A stretch of 64,000 nt of DNA from Akkermansia muciniphila. Lineage in GTDB: Bacteria > Verrucomicrobiota > Verrucomicrobiia > Verrucomicrobiales > Akkermansiaceae. The translations under genes were made by a program, and so were the position numbers. The first letter of the stretch is position 1. Each line of letters opens with the position of its first letter. The notes below the pieces were generated by a model. The model had not been told where the DNA came from. It made no database searches and saw only the letters and a list, made by a program, of their open reading frames with translations. The stretch covers positions 1-64,000 of the forward strand of contig CAMCYK010000004.1 in assembly GCA_945883695.1 (NCBI GenBank), written 5' to 3'. Shown here piece by piece: positions 42,400 through 53,156 of this stretch.

Positions 42400-43056
42400 T
42401 CACTCGAGCGGCTTGATCTTGAGGTTGCGATAGTAAACCGGGGCCTTCGCCGCGCCGTGCAGCCCTTGCAAGCCGATGGGTCCCTTGCGGGCGAAATCCT
42501 TCAGGGCGACCGCGAACTTGTTAGGCGTCCCGTCCGGGTTCTTCCGCGGCTCGGACCAGGTGTCGAGATCCGCATTCAATACCTGCTCGCCATTGAAGAC
42601 CAGGGTGAGGAGCGGCCCCTTGCAGGTGATGGTGAAGCGGTTCCACTCGCCGACGGGCTTGGCGACCTTCTTTAGAGGTGGGCAGGCATCGTAGAGCGCG
42701 CCGACCATGCCGTAGCGGCTGCCGTCCGCGGATTCATGCACCTGGATCTCAAGCGCCTTGAGCACGTTCCTGATGTCGCCCGAGCGCAGGAAGACACCGC
42801 TGTTGGCTTCCTTCTCCACCTTGAATTCCAGATCGAGGATGAAGTCACCGTACGAATCGGCGGTCCACAAGGTCTCGCCGCCGCCGGCCACCAGGAGACC
42901 GTCCTTCATGGTCCATTTTCCGGGTGCGACCGAGTTGGAAAGATCGGGTGAGAACAGATCCTTCCATGCCTTGGTATCCGGATGCTCCGCGGAGAAAAGG
43001 GGTAGGGTGAAAATGGCGAGGGCCAGGGTGACGAGTGGGCTCGGACGGGTTTTCAT
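42400..43056 (-). CDS. DUF1080 (3-keto-disaccharide hydrolase) family protein
   Basis: KDLFSPDLSNSVAPGKWTMKDGLLVAGGGETLWTADSYGDFILDLEFKVEKEANSGVFLRSGD...NRFTITCKGPLLTLVFNGEQV. Confidence 0.9.
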   Translation of the reverse strand: MKTRPSPLVTLALAIFTLPLFSAEHPDTKAWKDLFSPDLSNSVAPGKWTMKDGLLVAGGGETLWTADSYGDFILDLEFKVEKEANSGVFLRSGDIRNVLKALEIQVHESADGSRYGMVGALYDACPPLKKVAKPVGEWNRFTITCKGPLLTLVFNGEQVLNADLDTWSEPRKNPDGTPNKFAVALKDFARKGPIGLQGLHGAAKAPVYYRNLKIKPLE

Positions 43057-43103
43057 GGAGGGACAGGTTGTGGGGACGGTGCTTTGAACGGCCGGTTGAC
43101 GCC

Positions 43104-43871
43104 TCAGGCCAAGCGGCGTCGGCGGGCGGCGAAAAGACCGAACCCGAGGCCCAGGATGGACAGCGTCGCGGGCTCGGGAATCGCGCTGACGTAGTTGTCA
43201 AAGACGGCGGTAGTGGTTTGGATGCCGGTAGGGCTCCCGTCAAAAACAAAGAGTCCGCTGAAGCCGCTGGTGTAGGTGGAATCGACGGCGTTGATCGTCG
43301 CGATGGGATTGACCAGGTCGGTAAGGTTGAAGAGTCGGCCACTAAGGCTGGAACCAACGCCGCTGAAAATCAGGCGGTAATCCGCGTTGACGTCGAGGGG
43401 CACGGTAATGCCGCCGGGAAGAGTGGTATTGGCTTCGTTGGTGGTTCGGTTGATGTCGAACAGGCCGTTGGCACTGAGGGCGAGGAAGTAGCCGTCGGTC
43501 GTGCCCAGGCCAAAATTGTCGCCGCGGGCGATGAGACCCATTGCCATCCTCGGGTTGGCCGCGTCCCAGCCGACGATGTCGGCCTGCACGAGAAAGCTTG
43601 AGTCATAGCTTTGATCGAAGCGGACGCTGCCGGTGCGTGCGGGCCCGAGAGCGCCCGGGTTGGGGGAGGCTGGAGCGGATATTTGATAAGTGTTTCCGCC
43701 CGGAAAGGTGAATACTCCGGCGGCGCCGAAGCCCGCGAGCGACGATTGGCGAGACCAGCCGCTGTCGTTGCCGTCGTTGAAGTCGTCGGTAATGGTAACG
43801 GCGGCGGAGGCGAACGAAGAGGCGGCGAGCAGCAGGGAGACCGCGAGGGGCAGGGAGACGTTGGGTTTCAT
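43104..43871 (-). CDS. PEP-CTERM sorting-domain protein
   Basis: MKPNVSLPLAVSLLLAASSFASAAVTITDDFNDGNDSGWSR...SAIPEPATLSILGLGFGLFAARRRRLA. Confidence 0.92.
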   Translation of the reverse strand: MKPNVSLPLAVSLLLAASSFASAAVTITDDFNDGNDSGWSRQSSLAGFGAAGVFTFPGGNTYQISAPASPNPGALGPARTGSVRFDQSYDSSFLVQADIVGWDAANPRMAMGLIARGDNFGLGTTDGYFLALSANGLFDINRTTNEANTTLPGGITVPLDVNADYRLIFSGVGSSLSGRLFNLTDLVNPIATINAVDSTYTSGFSGLFVFDGSPTGIQTTTAVFDNYVSAIPEPATLSILGLGFGLFAARRRRLA

Positions 43872-43948
43872 AATGGGGAATCGAATCAGGGGTTTTTGGA
43901 TTTCGATGGTGATTGCATGGAGCGGAATTTCAGGCGGGGAAAAGGAGT

Positions 43949-45463
43949 TCAATCGAAACCGATGGCCCCGAGTCGCCGGATGAAATCGCTTTGCAGGATA
44001 TACTGGACGGCGGGGATCCGCTCGTCGGGCGAGAGCAGGGAGTCCTGGTTCAGATCCAGTGCCAGCAGCGGGCGGCGCGCTTCCTCCAGAGATTTCGCAT
44101 TCCCGATCTGGCCGCTCAAGCCGAAGGCACCCTCCTTGCCTTCCAGCAGACGGTCGATCAACTGGTGGGCAAGGAAAACCCGCAGGGCCTCGTGGGTGGC
44201 CTCCTTTCGCTCCTTGGTATCGAACATCACGGCGAGGGTGATCGACCCCATTTCATCGGTGGTCGCCGGACCCCATCGCACGCGACGCGGGGGACGGGTC
44301 GGGTTGTTCGGATTGGATTCCGAGTTGTCATAGGACATCAGCACGTCGAGGCGGGTGCCCGCGGGCAGTTTGACCGGCTCCTTGAAGGAATAGTCCTCCT
44401 GCCATTTGAAGTTCCACCGGGTGGTCCTCAGCAGCCGCCGGGTGGTGCCGTCCTTGAAGGTGGCGGTCATCTCCATCCGCTTGCCGAGGTAATGGGCGTG
44501 GGCATTGACGGAAAAGGCTTCGCAGTCCTCAGGGATGACAAAGGAAGCCCTCTCGATGCGTTCTTTCTCGCCCGCGGCGATGTCGATGCCCTGCAGTATC
44601 CCGAAGTGCGGGGGCACCGGAATGATCGACCAGGGCCGCGAGGTCGGCTGGTCGGAAAAGTGGAAGCCGACCGACGACTGGTCGGTCGTCTTCTTGCCGC
44701 TGGGATGGTAGTGGACCTGCACCACGAGGTCGGCACCTTTCGGGATGAACCAACGGAGGCCGTAGGGCAATTCGCCGGGCTGGGTGCCAATGTCCCAGCC
44801 GCCCATGTAGCGGAACCCGCCGCTCGACTTGTCGCGGAACCCGGGCCCGGGGTCGCGGGCGTCGTACTCGCGGGCTTTGCCCGTGGTGTCGAGAAAGTAG
44901 AGGATGTGATGGACGACCTTGGGGTCGCCGGGGCGGAACTCCACGCCCTTCACCCAGGTGTCCTGGTCGCGGTTCAGCGGGATGACGAACATGCGGTAGA
45001 TGTCCGGCCCCTCGGCCGGGACGGTGAAGGGCTCCGCCATGGTGGCGATCTGGTCGGGCTTGCCCATTTGCCAGCCCTCGTGAAAGACCGGCAGCGCAGG
45101 CGTCCTCGCGGGATCTCCCTCGGGCGAACCGGCGGCAACCCAGTCGGCGATCAGCGAAATCTGTGCAGGACTGAGGGATCGGTCGTTGGAGTATTCGACG
45201 TCGCACGGGTCCGCGTGCCACGGGGGCATGATCCGGTCGCCGGTGACTTCCGCGATCAGCCTGGCCCGCCGCTTGACGGACTGGTAGTCGGTCAGCGCGA
45301 AAGGACCGATCTGGCCCGGGCGGTGGCAGGTCGTGCAGTTCTCATAAATGATCGGAGCGATGTGCTCGCTGAAGGTGGGGGGCTCCTTGCCCTCCGTGCC
45401 CGCCAGAGGCTGGGAAAAAAGGCACAGGGCGAGGGATGCGAGGTGCTTCGGGTTCAGGCGCAT
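43949..45463 (-). CDS. Cytochrome c + copper type II ascorbate-dependent monooxygenase-like protein
   Basis: HIAPIIYENCTTCHRPGQIGPFALTDYQSVKRRARLIAEVTGDRIMPPWHADP...KVVHHILYFLDTTGKAREYDARDPG...VQVHYHPSGKKTTDQSSVG...AHAHYLGKRMEMTATF. Confidence 0.85.
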   Translation of the reverse strand: MRLNPKHLASLALCLFSQPLAGTEGKEPPTFSEHIAPIIYENCTTCHRPGQIGPFALTDYQSVKRRARLIAEVTGDRIMPPWHADPCDVEYSNDRSLSPAQISLIADWVAAGSPEGDPARTPALPVFHEGWQMGKPDQIATMAEPFTVPAEGPDIYRMFVIPLNRDQDTWVKGVEFRPGDPKVVHHILYFLDTTGKAREYDARDPGPGFRDKSSGGFRYMGGWDIGTQPGELPYGLRWFIPKGADLVVQVHYHPSGKKTTDQSSVGFHFSDQPTSRPWSIIPVPPHFGILQGIDIAAGEKERIERASFVIPEDCEAFSVNAHAHYLGKRMEMTATFKDGTTRRLLRTTRWNFKWQEDYSFKEPVKLPAGTRLDVLMSYDNSESNPNNPTRPPRRVRWGPATTDEMGSITLAVMFDTKERKEATHEALRVFLAHQLIDRLLEGKEGAFGLSGQIGNAKSLEEARRPLLALDLNQDSLLSPDERIPAVQYILQSDFIRRLGAIGFD

Positions 45464-45488
45464 GGAATTCGGTGGGCTCGTGGGAAAT

Positions 45489-46172
45489 TCAGTCGGAAAT
45501 TTCGGGCGGGGAGATATAGCAACCGATGGCCTGTGTGAACTTCTCCGCCACCGGCTTGCCGGCGAGCACGGCGTCCAGCGCGAGCCGGAGGTCGCGGACG
45601 GTGGGCTCCAAGCGGACGGTTCCGAGTTTCACGGCGCGGTCGTCGATCCGCCCGCGGTAAAGAATCACGCCGGCGGGGCTGAGGACGCAGGCTTCCGGCG
45701 TGACGGTGGCGCCGGTGAGCTTGGCCAGTTTCAGTTCCGGGTCGAGCACGGCAGCGAGGGGAAGCTGGTATTCGCGCAAGTGGGTGGTGACCTCCGCGGC
45801 GGTTTCGTGGGCGTAAACGGCGTGGCTGGTCACGCCGCGCGCCTGGTAGTCGCGGACGATGCGGCTGATCTCGGGGGCATAGCGATTGCCGATGGGGCAC
45901 TCGGTCGTGAGAAAGAACAAGACCGTCGCCTTCTGTCCCCGCGCGGCAAGCGGTTCCACCACCCGGCCCGCGGGGTCGGTCAAGCGAAGCGCCGGCTCGT
46001 CGCCGGCGGCAAGCGCGGCGAAAGCGGCGAGGACGATGCCGGTCAAGGGAGCGACGAACGCCCGGCTGGGGGTGGCTTTCACAAGGGGGCTGTGCTTCCT
46101 GGGTTGGCGATCCCTTCTTTCTCGCAGATCAGCCGCGTATTTCAAGGAGCGGGAGAAGAAATTCACTTCCAC
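45489..46172 (-). CDS. Redoxin/thioredoxin-fold (AhpC/TSA-like) protein
   Basis: LRLTDPAGRVVEPLAARGQKATVLFFLTTECPIGNRYAPEISRIVRDYQARGVTSHAVYAHETA...VTPEACVLSPAGVILYRGRIDDRAV. Confidence 0.82.
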   Translation of the reverse strand: MEVNFFSRSLKYAADLRERRDRQPRKHSPLVKATPSRAFVAPLTGIVLAAFAALAAGDEPALRLTDPAGRVVEPLAARGQKATVLFFLTTECPIGNRYAPEISRIVRDYQARGVTSHAVYAHETAAEVTTHLREYQLPLAAVLDPELKLAKLTGATVTPEACVLSPAGVILYRGRIDDRAVKLGTVRLEPTVRDLRLALDAVLAGKPVAEKFTQAIGCYISPPEISD

Positions 46173-46364
46173 TGGAAAGTGGGAATCCGCCTTCAGCCAG
46201 ATGATCCCGAAGACAGCACCGGCCGACCCGCGGGTCGTTTCCAGACCCGTCGCCTGTCATCCCATGAATGCTTTCCACGCGAGCCGCGTAGACTGGCGGT
46301 CGGATTTTCCCGAAGCCTCGCCGTCCCAAGCGGCGCCTCGCCTGATCCCATCCCGGAAAGTTGT

Positions 46365-48650
46365 ATGAAATCGTCGCTCTTTGCATACCTCGGTGCCCTC
46401 TTGGTGCTGGCCTGCCCGCCGGCGAGCGGAGGGGAATTCCAAACGCGTGGAAATCATCCCCGCATGTTCTTCACTCCGGAACGGATCGCGAACCTCAAGG
46501 AGCGGATGAAGACGGAGCCCGCGACCGCGGCGGCGGTCGAGAGAATCGTGGCCGATCCCAAGAGCATCCAGGAGCTCAGCCTGGCGTATCGCATGACCGG
46601 GGAGAAGCGCTTTGCCGACCGGTTGCGGGGCGCCATCGGCGGCCTGCGCTGGGACGACGCCATGCTGATGCGGCGCGATCCGCCATGGCACGCCGGCTTG
46701 GGGACGGCGCACAGTTGCTTCGAAAGCGCCGTGGCGTATGACTCCATTCACGACGCGCTGACCCCGGAGGAACGCTCGACGCTTGCGAAGCGCATCGTGG
46801 AGCGCGGCATCCTGCCCGCGCTCAACGACTGGGTTCTCGGCGGGAAACGCATCCACGCGCTGGACACGATGGGACACAACTGGTGGAGCGCCGGCGTGTT
46901 CGGAGCCGGCATGGCGGCCTTGGCGGTGATGGATGAAGAGCCGCGGGCCGGGGCTTGGCTCGAGCGGATCTCCGACGGTTCGGTCGAGTGGCTCGATTTC
47001 ACGGGAAGCCTGCTCGACAACAAGCCGCCCTTGTTCGACCGCGGCGGGGCGTTTTACGAGGATGTGAACTACGCGTCGTTCGCCGTCTCCCAGTATCTGT
47101 ATTTCCGGCAGGCGTGGAACAACGCGCTGGTCACGCCGGTGCTGCCGGCGCTGCCGATCGTGGACAAGTTCGGCGACTATTTCATCAATGTCTGCTACCC
47201 GAATTCGGGCAGGCTGTTGAACTTCGACTTTGGTGACGGGGGGCGGACCGCCAATGTCGTCGAGCCGATGCACGTGCTGTGGGCGAACGGCTTCCGGAAG
47301 CCGCGCTACCTCTGGTTGTTGAATGAAGCCCGGGCCGCGGACCGCCGTGCGGGACAGGACCGCCCGTCGCCCTTCGGCCTCGTGTTCGGCCCCGGCGAGA
47401 ATGATCTCGCGGCGGGGCCGGCCGCGCCGGATCTGCCTCTATCCGCGCTTTATGGAGATATCGGCTGGGCCTCCCTGCGGTCCTCGTGGGAGCGGGACGC
47501 GACATTGCTGGGAGTGAAATCGGGTTATACCTGGAACCATTCCCACGCCGACGCGGGATCATTCATCCTGTTCCACCGCGGCGAGTATCTGCTGATCGAT
47601 TCCGGAAAATGCACCTACGGCCGGCCGGAGTACGACGGCTACTACCGGCAGAGCCAGGCGCACAACGTGGTGCTCTTCAACGGGGAGGCCCAGAATCCTG
47701 AAGATACGTATTTCGGCTCGAAGTTGCCGGGAAGCGTGTCGCGCCTGATGGACTCGGGTGACCTGAAATACGTGCTCGCCGACGCCACGGGACCCACTTC
47801 CCACCGCTTCATCCGCAACTACCGGCAGTTCCTCTGGCTTGGAGATGTGATCCTGATCATTGACGATTTGAAGACCTTCGAGCCGGGCCGGTTCGAGTGG
47901 TTGCTGCACGTGGACGGCATTGCCAAACAGCGGGGGGCGGATCTGGAGGTTGCCAAAGGCGAGGCCACGGTGTTGGTAAGGCCGCTTTTTCCGGCGCCGC
48001 TTCCCTCCGAGGGATACCCGGCGGATTTTCCCGAGAACATGCGGTTGGTGGAGAAGACCGGACTGAAAGATCGCGATCCGGACATGAAGGTGCCCTACTA
48101 CGCCTTCGTCCCGCCGGAGGAATCGCGCCGCACGAAGTTCATCACCGCCGTCTTGCTGGTGAACCAGGGTGGCACGGCGGACCTGCCGCAGCTGGAGCGG
48201 CTGGAGGGGAAGAACTACATCGGCGTGCGGGTGCGGCAGGGCGGCGCGACCACCGACGTTTATCTGAACCTGCTGGCGGACGGCAGCGTCATGCATCGCA
48301 ACGCCAACCTCAAGGTGAACGGCTGGGAGACGGACGCGTATCTCACCGCCATCACCTTTCCGGACGGCGGCGACACCACGGATCCGGACGCCGCCTCGCG
48401 CTACTTCGTCGCGCAGGGCAGCTACCTGCGGCGCGATGACACGGTGGTCCTGGATTCGCTCTCCAAAGTGTTCCTGGTGGCGGATCGCAAGCCGGCGGGG
48501 CTGGACGTGCTGCTCCAGGGCCAGCCGACGATGAACGCCTGGTTGCGCTCGCCCGGGCGGCCGGAACGGATCGTGGTCAACGGGGAGAAGCGCGAGGTGC
48601 CCTACGACACGGCGACCAGGCAGCTCAAGCTGTCGACCCGGCGCGAGTGA
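46365..48650 (+). CDS. Heparinase II/III family protein
   Basis: HPRMFFTPERIANLKERMKTEPATAAAV...GIGxxxx-type C-terminal region DIGWASLRSSWERDATLLGVKSGYTWNHSHADAGSFILFHRGEYLLIDSGKCTYGRPEYDGYYRQSQAHNVVLFNGEAQ. ORF track start (45348) is over-extended. Confidence 0.88.
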   Translation: MKSSLFAYLGALLVLACPPASGGEFQTRGNHPRMFFTPERIANLKERMKTEPATAAAVERIVADPKSIQELSLAYRMTGEKRFADRLRGAIGGLRWDDAMLMRRDPPWHAGLGTAHSCFESAVAYDSIHDALTPEERSTLAKRIVERGILPALNDWVLGGKRIHALDTMGHNWWSAGVFGAGMAALAVMDEEPRAGAWLERISDGSVEWLDFTGSLLDNKPPLFDRGGAFYEDVNYASFAVSQYLYFRQAWNNALVTPVLPALPIVDKFGDYFINVCYPNSGRLLNFDFGDGGRTANVVEPMHVLWANGFRKPRYLWLLNEARAADRRAGQDRPSPFGLVFGPGENDLAAGPAAPDLPLSALYGDIGWASLRSSWERDATLLGVKSGYTWNHSHADAGSFILFHRGEYLLIDSGKCTYGRPEYDGYYRQSQAHNVVLFNGEAQNPEDTYFGSKLPGSVSRLMDSGDLKYVLADATGPTSHRFIRNYRQFLWLGDVILIIDDLKTFEPGRFEWLLHVDGIAKQRGADLEVAKGEATVLVRPLFPAPLPSEGYPADFPENMRLVEKTGLKDRDPDMKVPYYAFVPPEESRRTKFITAVLLVNQGGTADLPQLERLEGKNYIGVRVRQGGATTDVYLNLLADGSVMHRNANLKVNGWETDAYLTAITFPDGGDTTDPDAASRYFVAQGSYLRRDDTVVLDSLSKVFLVADRKPAGLDVLLQGQPTMNAWLRSPGRPERIVVNGEKREVPYDTATRQLKLSTRRE

Positions 48651-48735
48651 AGACCCTGATGGAACCGCGGAGCACGCGCTTGCCGGCCGGTTCCGGGAGC
48701 TTGCCAAGGCGGACCTCCGCAATAGCCTCGGGAGA

Positions 48736-49788
48736 ATGGAAAAGAAAAGGGTGACCCTGCGTGACATCGCCGAACGCGTGGGCGTTTCGCACGTGACGGT
48801 TTCCCTGGCACTGCGCAACCATCATTCGATTTCGATCGGCCGGCGCGACGAGGTCCAACGGATGGCGAAGCAAATGGGCTACGTGCCCGACCCGATGTTG
48901 TCCTCGCTCGCGGCCTACCGGCAGAACAAGCGCGCGCTCCAGATCCACAATTCGTTGGCTTGGATCAACCACTGGGAGCAACCGGAGCGGCTGCGCGGCG
49001 AACACAAGGAGTTTGACCATTATTGGCGGGGGGCGGCCAAGGCCGGCGAGCGCTTCGGCTACCGACTTGAGGAAGTCCGGTGGTCGGAGGGTTTTTCGGC
49101 ACGGCGCTTCCAACAGATCCTGGTCACCCGCAACGTGCGGGGATTGCTCATCCCGCCGCACCCGACCCCGCCGGACTGGGGCAAGTTCGATTGGAACCGG
49201 TTCTCGGTGATCCGCTTCGGGCAGTCGGTCGCGGTTCCTCATTCACATCTGGTGAGCGCCGATCACTTCCGGGGCGTCGTGATGGCGCTCCGCACGATGA
49301 GCGGCTACGGTTACCGGCGGATCGGCCTGGTGATCTGCGGGGATTTCGACCGGCGGCTCGGTGGCAATCATACGGGAGGTTTTTACGCCGCCTCCAAACT
49401 GTTCGACTTGCCCGACACCTGCCCGCCGCTGATGACGGATGAAGCGGCCTATCGGGAGAATCTGGCCCAAGCGCGCAAGAAGCTGAAGCAGTGGATGGAG
49501 AAGCACCGGCCTGACGCGATCCTGACCAGCGTGCCGCAGATTCCCGAGCTGGTCCGGGCCCTGGGTTACCGCATTCCCGAGGACGTGGCGGTGGCGGGAA
49601 CCAGCATCTACGACGTGCCGGTGGAGGCGGGCATCAATCAGAATCCCGAGGCGATCGGGCGGATCGCGGTGGAGACGCTGATCGGGCAGATCCACGTCAA
49701 TGATCGCGGAGAGCCGTCCACACCGTGCCGCATTCTGGTGGGAAGCCATTGGCAGGACGGCAGATCCCTGCCGCGACGCCGCGATTGA
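48736..49788 (+). CDS. LacI family transcriptional regulator
   Basis: N-terminal HTH VTLRDIAERVGVSHVTVSLALRNHHSISIGRRDEVQRMAKQMGYVPDPMLSSLAAYRQ; C-terminal IPEDVAVAGTSIYDVPVEAGINQNPEAIGRIAVETLIGQI. Confidence 0.95.
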   Translation: MEKKRVTLRDIAERVGVSHVTVSLALRNHHSISIGRRDEVQRMAKQMGYVPDPMLSSLAAYRQNKRALQIHNSLAWINHWEQPERLRGEHKEFDHYWRGAAKAGERFGYRLEEVRWSEGFSARRFQQILVTRNVRGLLIPPHPTPPDWGKFDWNRFSVIRFGQSVAVPHSHLVSADHFRGVVMALRTMSGYGYRRIGLVICGDFDRRLGGNHTGGFYAASKLFDLPDTCPPLMTDEAAYRENLAQARKKLKQWMEKHRPDAILTSVPQIPELVRALGYRIPEDVAVAGTSIYDVPVEAGINQNPEAIGRIAVETLIGQIHVNDRGEPSTPCRILVGSHWQDGRSLPRRRD

Positions 49789-49790
49789 GA

Positions 49791-51580
49791 TGAGCGTCTA
49801 CGACCACCTGGTGCTGGCGTTCTACGTGTTGTTCATGCTCGGCACGGGGCGCTTCTTCATGCGCTTCAGCCGGACGGCCAGCGACTATTTCCGTGGTGGG
49901 GGCGGGATGCTCTGGTGGGTGGGTGGCTGTTCGTTGCTGATGACTTCGTTCTCCGCCTGGTCGTTCACGGGCGGGGCCGCCAAGGCCTACGAGGCTGGCA
50001 CCTTCTTCCTGTTGCTCTTCTTTTGCAACATCGTGAGCCTGGGGTTCACCTATTTCGTGACCGCGGCGAGGTTTCGCCAGATGAGGATCATCACCAAGAT
50101 CGAAGGGGTGCGGAGGCGCTTCGGGAACGTGAACGAGCAGGTGTTCACCTGGCTGCCGCTTCCCTTCAACGTGGTCATGGGTGGATTGGCCCTATATTCG
50201 GTCTCGGTGTTCATGCAGGCGGTTTTCGGGTTCGACCTGAATCTCCTGATATGGGTTCTGGCGGCGACGGTCACGCTGAGCAGCTTGTGCGGCGGCGCGT
50301 GGGTGGCGGCCGGCGGATTCGTCCAGTTGCTGTTGATCCTCGGAATCACGCTGGTGATGGCGGTGTTGACCCTCCGGCACCCGCAGGTGGGCGGCATCGG
50401 CGGCCTGCTTGAGAAAGTGCCGCCGCAGCACCTGGACTGGACCTTGTTCGAGCGGCCCTGGATCCTGGTGCTGTTCGCGGTGACGCTGCTTTTGAATCAA
50501 CTGGTCCAAAACAACAGTTTGATGTATGGGGCCGAAAAGTATGTTTACCTGAAAGACGGTGCCGCGGCGCGGCATGCGACCTTGCTGGCCATCGCCGGTT
50601 TCCTGATCCTGGCCCCGGTCTGGATGATTCCGGCGGTCGCCTCGACCATCCTGCATCCGGATCTCGCGGCCGAGTTTCCGGGGCTCAACAATCCGCACGA
50701 GGCCAGCTATGTGGCGATGGCCAACACCCTGCTGCCGCGCGGTCTGCTGGGCCTGCTGGTCAGCGCGATCCTGGCCGCGAGCGTGGCCTCGATGACCAAC
50801 CAGGCCAACATCGACGCCGGCATCTTCGTGAGGAATTTCTACATCCGCGTGATTCGCCGCGACGCCTCGCAACAGCTCCAGATCCGGGTCGGGCGCTGTT
50901 TCACGGTGGTCTACGGGCTGCTGGTCGTCGTCATGGCCATGGGCTTCAAGGATCTCAAGGGGGTCTCGCTGTTCGACCTGATGCTGCTGGCCGCCGCTTC
51001 GATCCAGATCCCGACCACCGTCCCCTTGTTTCTTGGGCTGTTTGTCCGGCGGACTCCTCTTTGGGCCGCGTGGAGCACGATGGTCGTGGGGCTCCTCTTT
51101 TCACTGATCCTCCGGTTCGTGCTGACGGAGCCGTTCTTCAACCGGGTGTTATCTCCCGAGGTGCCGTTCAGCGCTCGCGAGTTGGCGGATCTCAACATTG
51201 CCGTCACCACGGCCGTGCTCCTCGCCGTCTGTTGTTCGTGGTTTTTCGGCACCATGCTGTTCTTTCGCCGGGAGGACCCCGCCCATGCGGAAGCGGTGGG
51301 GCGATTTTTCGCGGACATGAAGACCCCGATTGATCCGGCCTTGGAGCACGGTCCGCACTATACCCGGGACGCGGTCCAGTACCGGGTGCTCGGTTCGCAT
51401 GCGATCATCTATGGAAGCTTTATTTATCTGCTGCTGCTGATTCCGAACCCGCTGACCGCCCGGCTGTGCATCCTTTTCTGCGCCACGCTCCTGGCGGGGG
51501 CCGGGACGCTGATGAGGGTCATCGCGTGGCGGCTGGACTCCCGGAACAGCCAGCCGAGATCTCTGGCGGGACCGCGGTGA
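49791..51580 (+). CDS. Sodium:solute symporter family transporter
   Basis: MSVYDHLVLAFYVLFMLGTGRFFMRFSRTASDYFRGGGGMLWWVGGCSLLMTSFSAWSFTGGAAKAYEAGTFFL... multiple TM segments. Confidence 0.92.
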
Positions 51581-51599
51581 GTGTCGCAATGCTTCCAAC

Positions 51600-51875
51600 G
51601 GCGGCACGGTATTGGGCGACGAGGCGGTCCGGGGGCAGCTTGAGGAACATCTGAAGAGCAGCGTCGGTCCACGCGGGGCGCTGGCGGTGCAGGAGATGGT
51701 GGCGAACGCCCGCCAGCCGGACGCCAACGCATGGGCCTCGATCGGAAGCCTGCTCATGTTGTTGGTAGGAGCCGGTGGCGTCTTCGGGCAGTTGAAGGAG
51801 GCACTCAACACGGCGTGGGGCGTGGAGGAAAAACCGGGCCGCGGGATCATGGGAATGAACTTGAGGGGGGAACGG
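51600..51875 (+). pseudogene. YihY/BrkB family remnant (internal fragment)
   Basis: GDEAVRGQLEEHLKSSVGPRGALAVQEMVANARQPDANAWASIGSLLMLLVGAGGVFGQLKEALNTAWGVEEKPGRGIMGM resembles the central YihY/BrkB segment; no N- or C-terminal parts nearby. Confidence 0.7.
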
Positions 51876-52655
51876 TGCAAGCGATACCGAGAAACAGGGT
51901 GATCCCGATCAAGGTCAGGTTCGCCCACGCCGGGGCGGGGGAACAAGCCTGTAGCAGGATGGCCGCCCCGAGCGTGGCCGCCCCGGCGATGATGCAGCCT
52001 TTTTCCAGAGCCCGTGGCGCGAGGCGCCGCTCGACCAGAACCCGCGAGCCGCCGTTGAACGGGCCATGATGCGCATTGTGGCGGTCGGATTCAAAGTCAT
52101 GTATCCATGGTGGTCAGCACCTGGGCGGATTTCCCCTGGAGCAGGCCTTGCAAAGTGCAGCGCCTTGCAGCGCGTTGAACATCCCGGTTCTGAGATCGCT
52201 GCGTCGCAAATCGCATTTGCGACCTGCAACCCGCACCTCCCCGTGGGGCGACGCGACGCGCAAGTCTTCGAAATCCCGCCTCAGCCCCCATGGCATTCGC
52301 CCTGCGGGGGATTCCCCCGCGCCCCGGTCGCCTGCCACCGGCCCAACCCCCAATTCTACATGAGAACCATCGCCAAAGCTTTTGGACTGACATCCGGCGG
52401 CTGGCGATGAATTCATGGCGCGAATCACGGCGACACACGCGGGCAACTCAAGCGACAACCGCCAAAATCCGCGTACAACCCTTATCAGCCGGAAATAATG
52501 ACCGTACGCCTGACAGGTTGCAAATGTCCGATCCGGGAATGCAAGATGCATGATGGCGCGATCCGGATCGCGGGTCGAGCCCGCCTCCTGCCCTCACGTT
52601 CAACGACCGCCTCCGGACGCCTTGCTGGCATTTCAAATGCGAGGGAGGGACCATC

Positions 52656-53156
52656 ATGGAATTTGAAATTGAGAAGGCATATTTCCGGATGCTGCGGATG
52701 ATTTACTGCAGCGAGCTTCAATTGATCAGTTTCCTCCCCGAACTGTGGGAGCAGACCGCCGGTTTCGAGCTTGCCTCTTCGGTCGAGGTTCAACTGCACC
52801 TGTGCCGCGACCGGCGCAACGCCCTTGAGAGGATTGCGGCGGAGCACGGCTCATCGGTTGCCGGTGACGACTGTCACACGATGAGGCAGCTCGTTTCGAA
52901 AGGGCGCCGTCAACTTCGGCATCACGGGCGCGGACCGACGCGGGACGAAACAGCCGTGGACATCTGCCTTTCCGTCCACCGCTTGCTGGTACTGAATTAC
53001 AAGATCGCGCGCCATCTGGCGGCCGGGTTGGGGCTGTCGGCTGATACCGCGCGGCTCGGGCAACTTGCCGACCGGATCGTGGAACATTTGCCGCGAGCCT
53101 GTGACTCCGCCGGGCCCACAGGGCCGAAGTCCCGCCTCGCCTCGGCCCTATCCTGA
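52656..53156 (+). CDS. Divergent DUF892 (YciF-like ferritin-superfamily) protein
   Basis: YCSELQLISFLPELWEQTAGFELASSVEVQLHLCRDRRNALERIAAEHG...CHTMRQLVSKGRRQL...VHRLLVLNYKIARHLAAGLGLSADTARLGQLADRIVEHL. Confidence 0.5.
   Translation: MEFEIEKAYFRMLRMIYCSELQLISFLPELWEQTAGFELASSVEVQLHLCRDRRNALERIAAEHGSSVAGDDCHTMRQLVSKGRRQLRHHGRGPTRDETAVDICLSVHRLLVLNYKIARHLAAGLGLSADTARLGQLADRIVEHLPRACDSAGPTGPKSRLASALS

Noticed and set aside
45348-46364. N-terminal extension of the heparinase ORF to 45348
   Set aside because: Antisense to the redoxin gene; a signal peptide starts at ATG 46365.
51880-52070. Minus-strand hydrophobic stretch (EKGCIIAGAATLGAAILLQACSPAPAWANLTLIGITLFLGIAC)
   Set aside because: TM-like and perhaps a further gene remnant, but too short and without a recognisable family to annotate.
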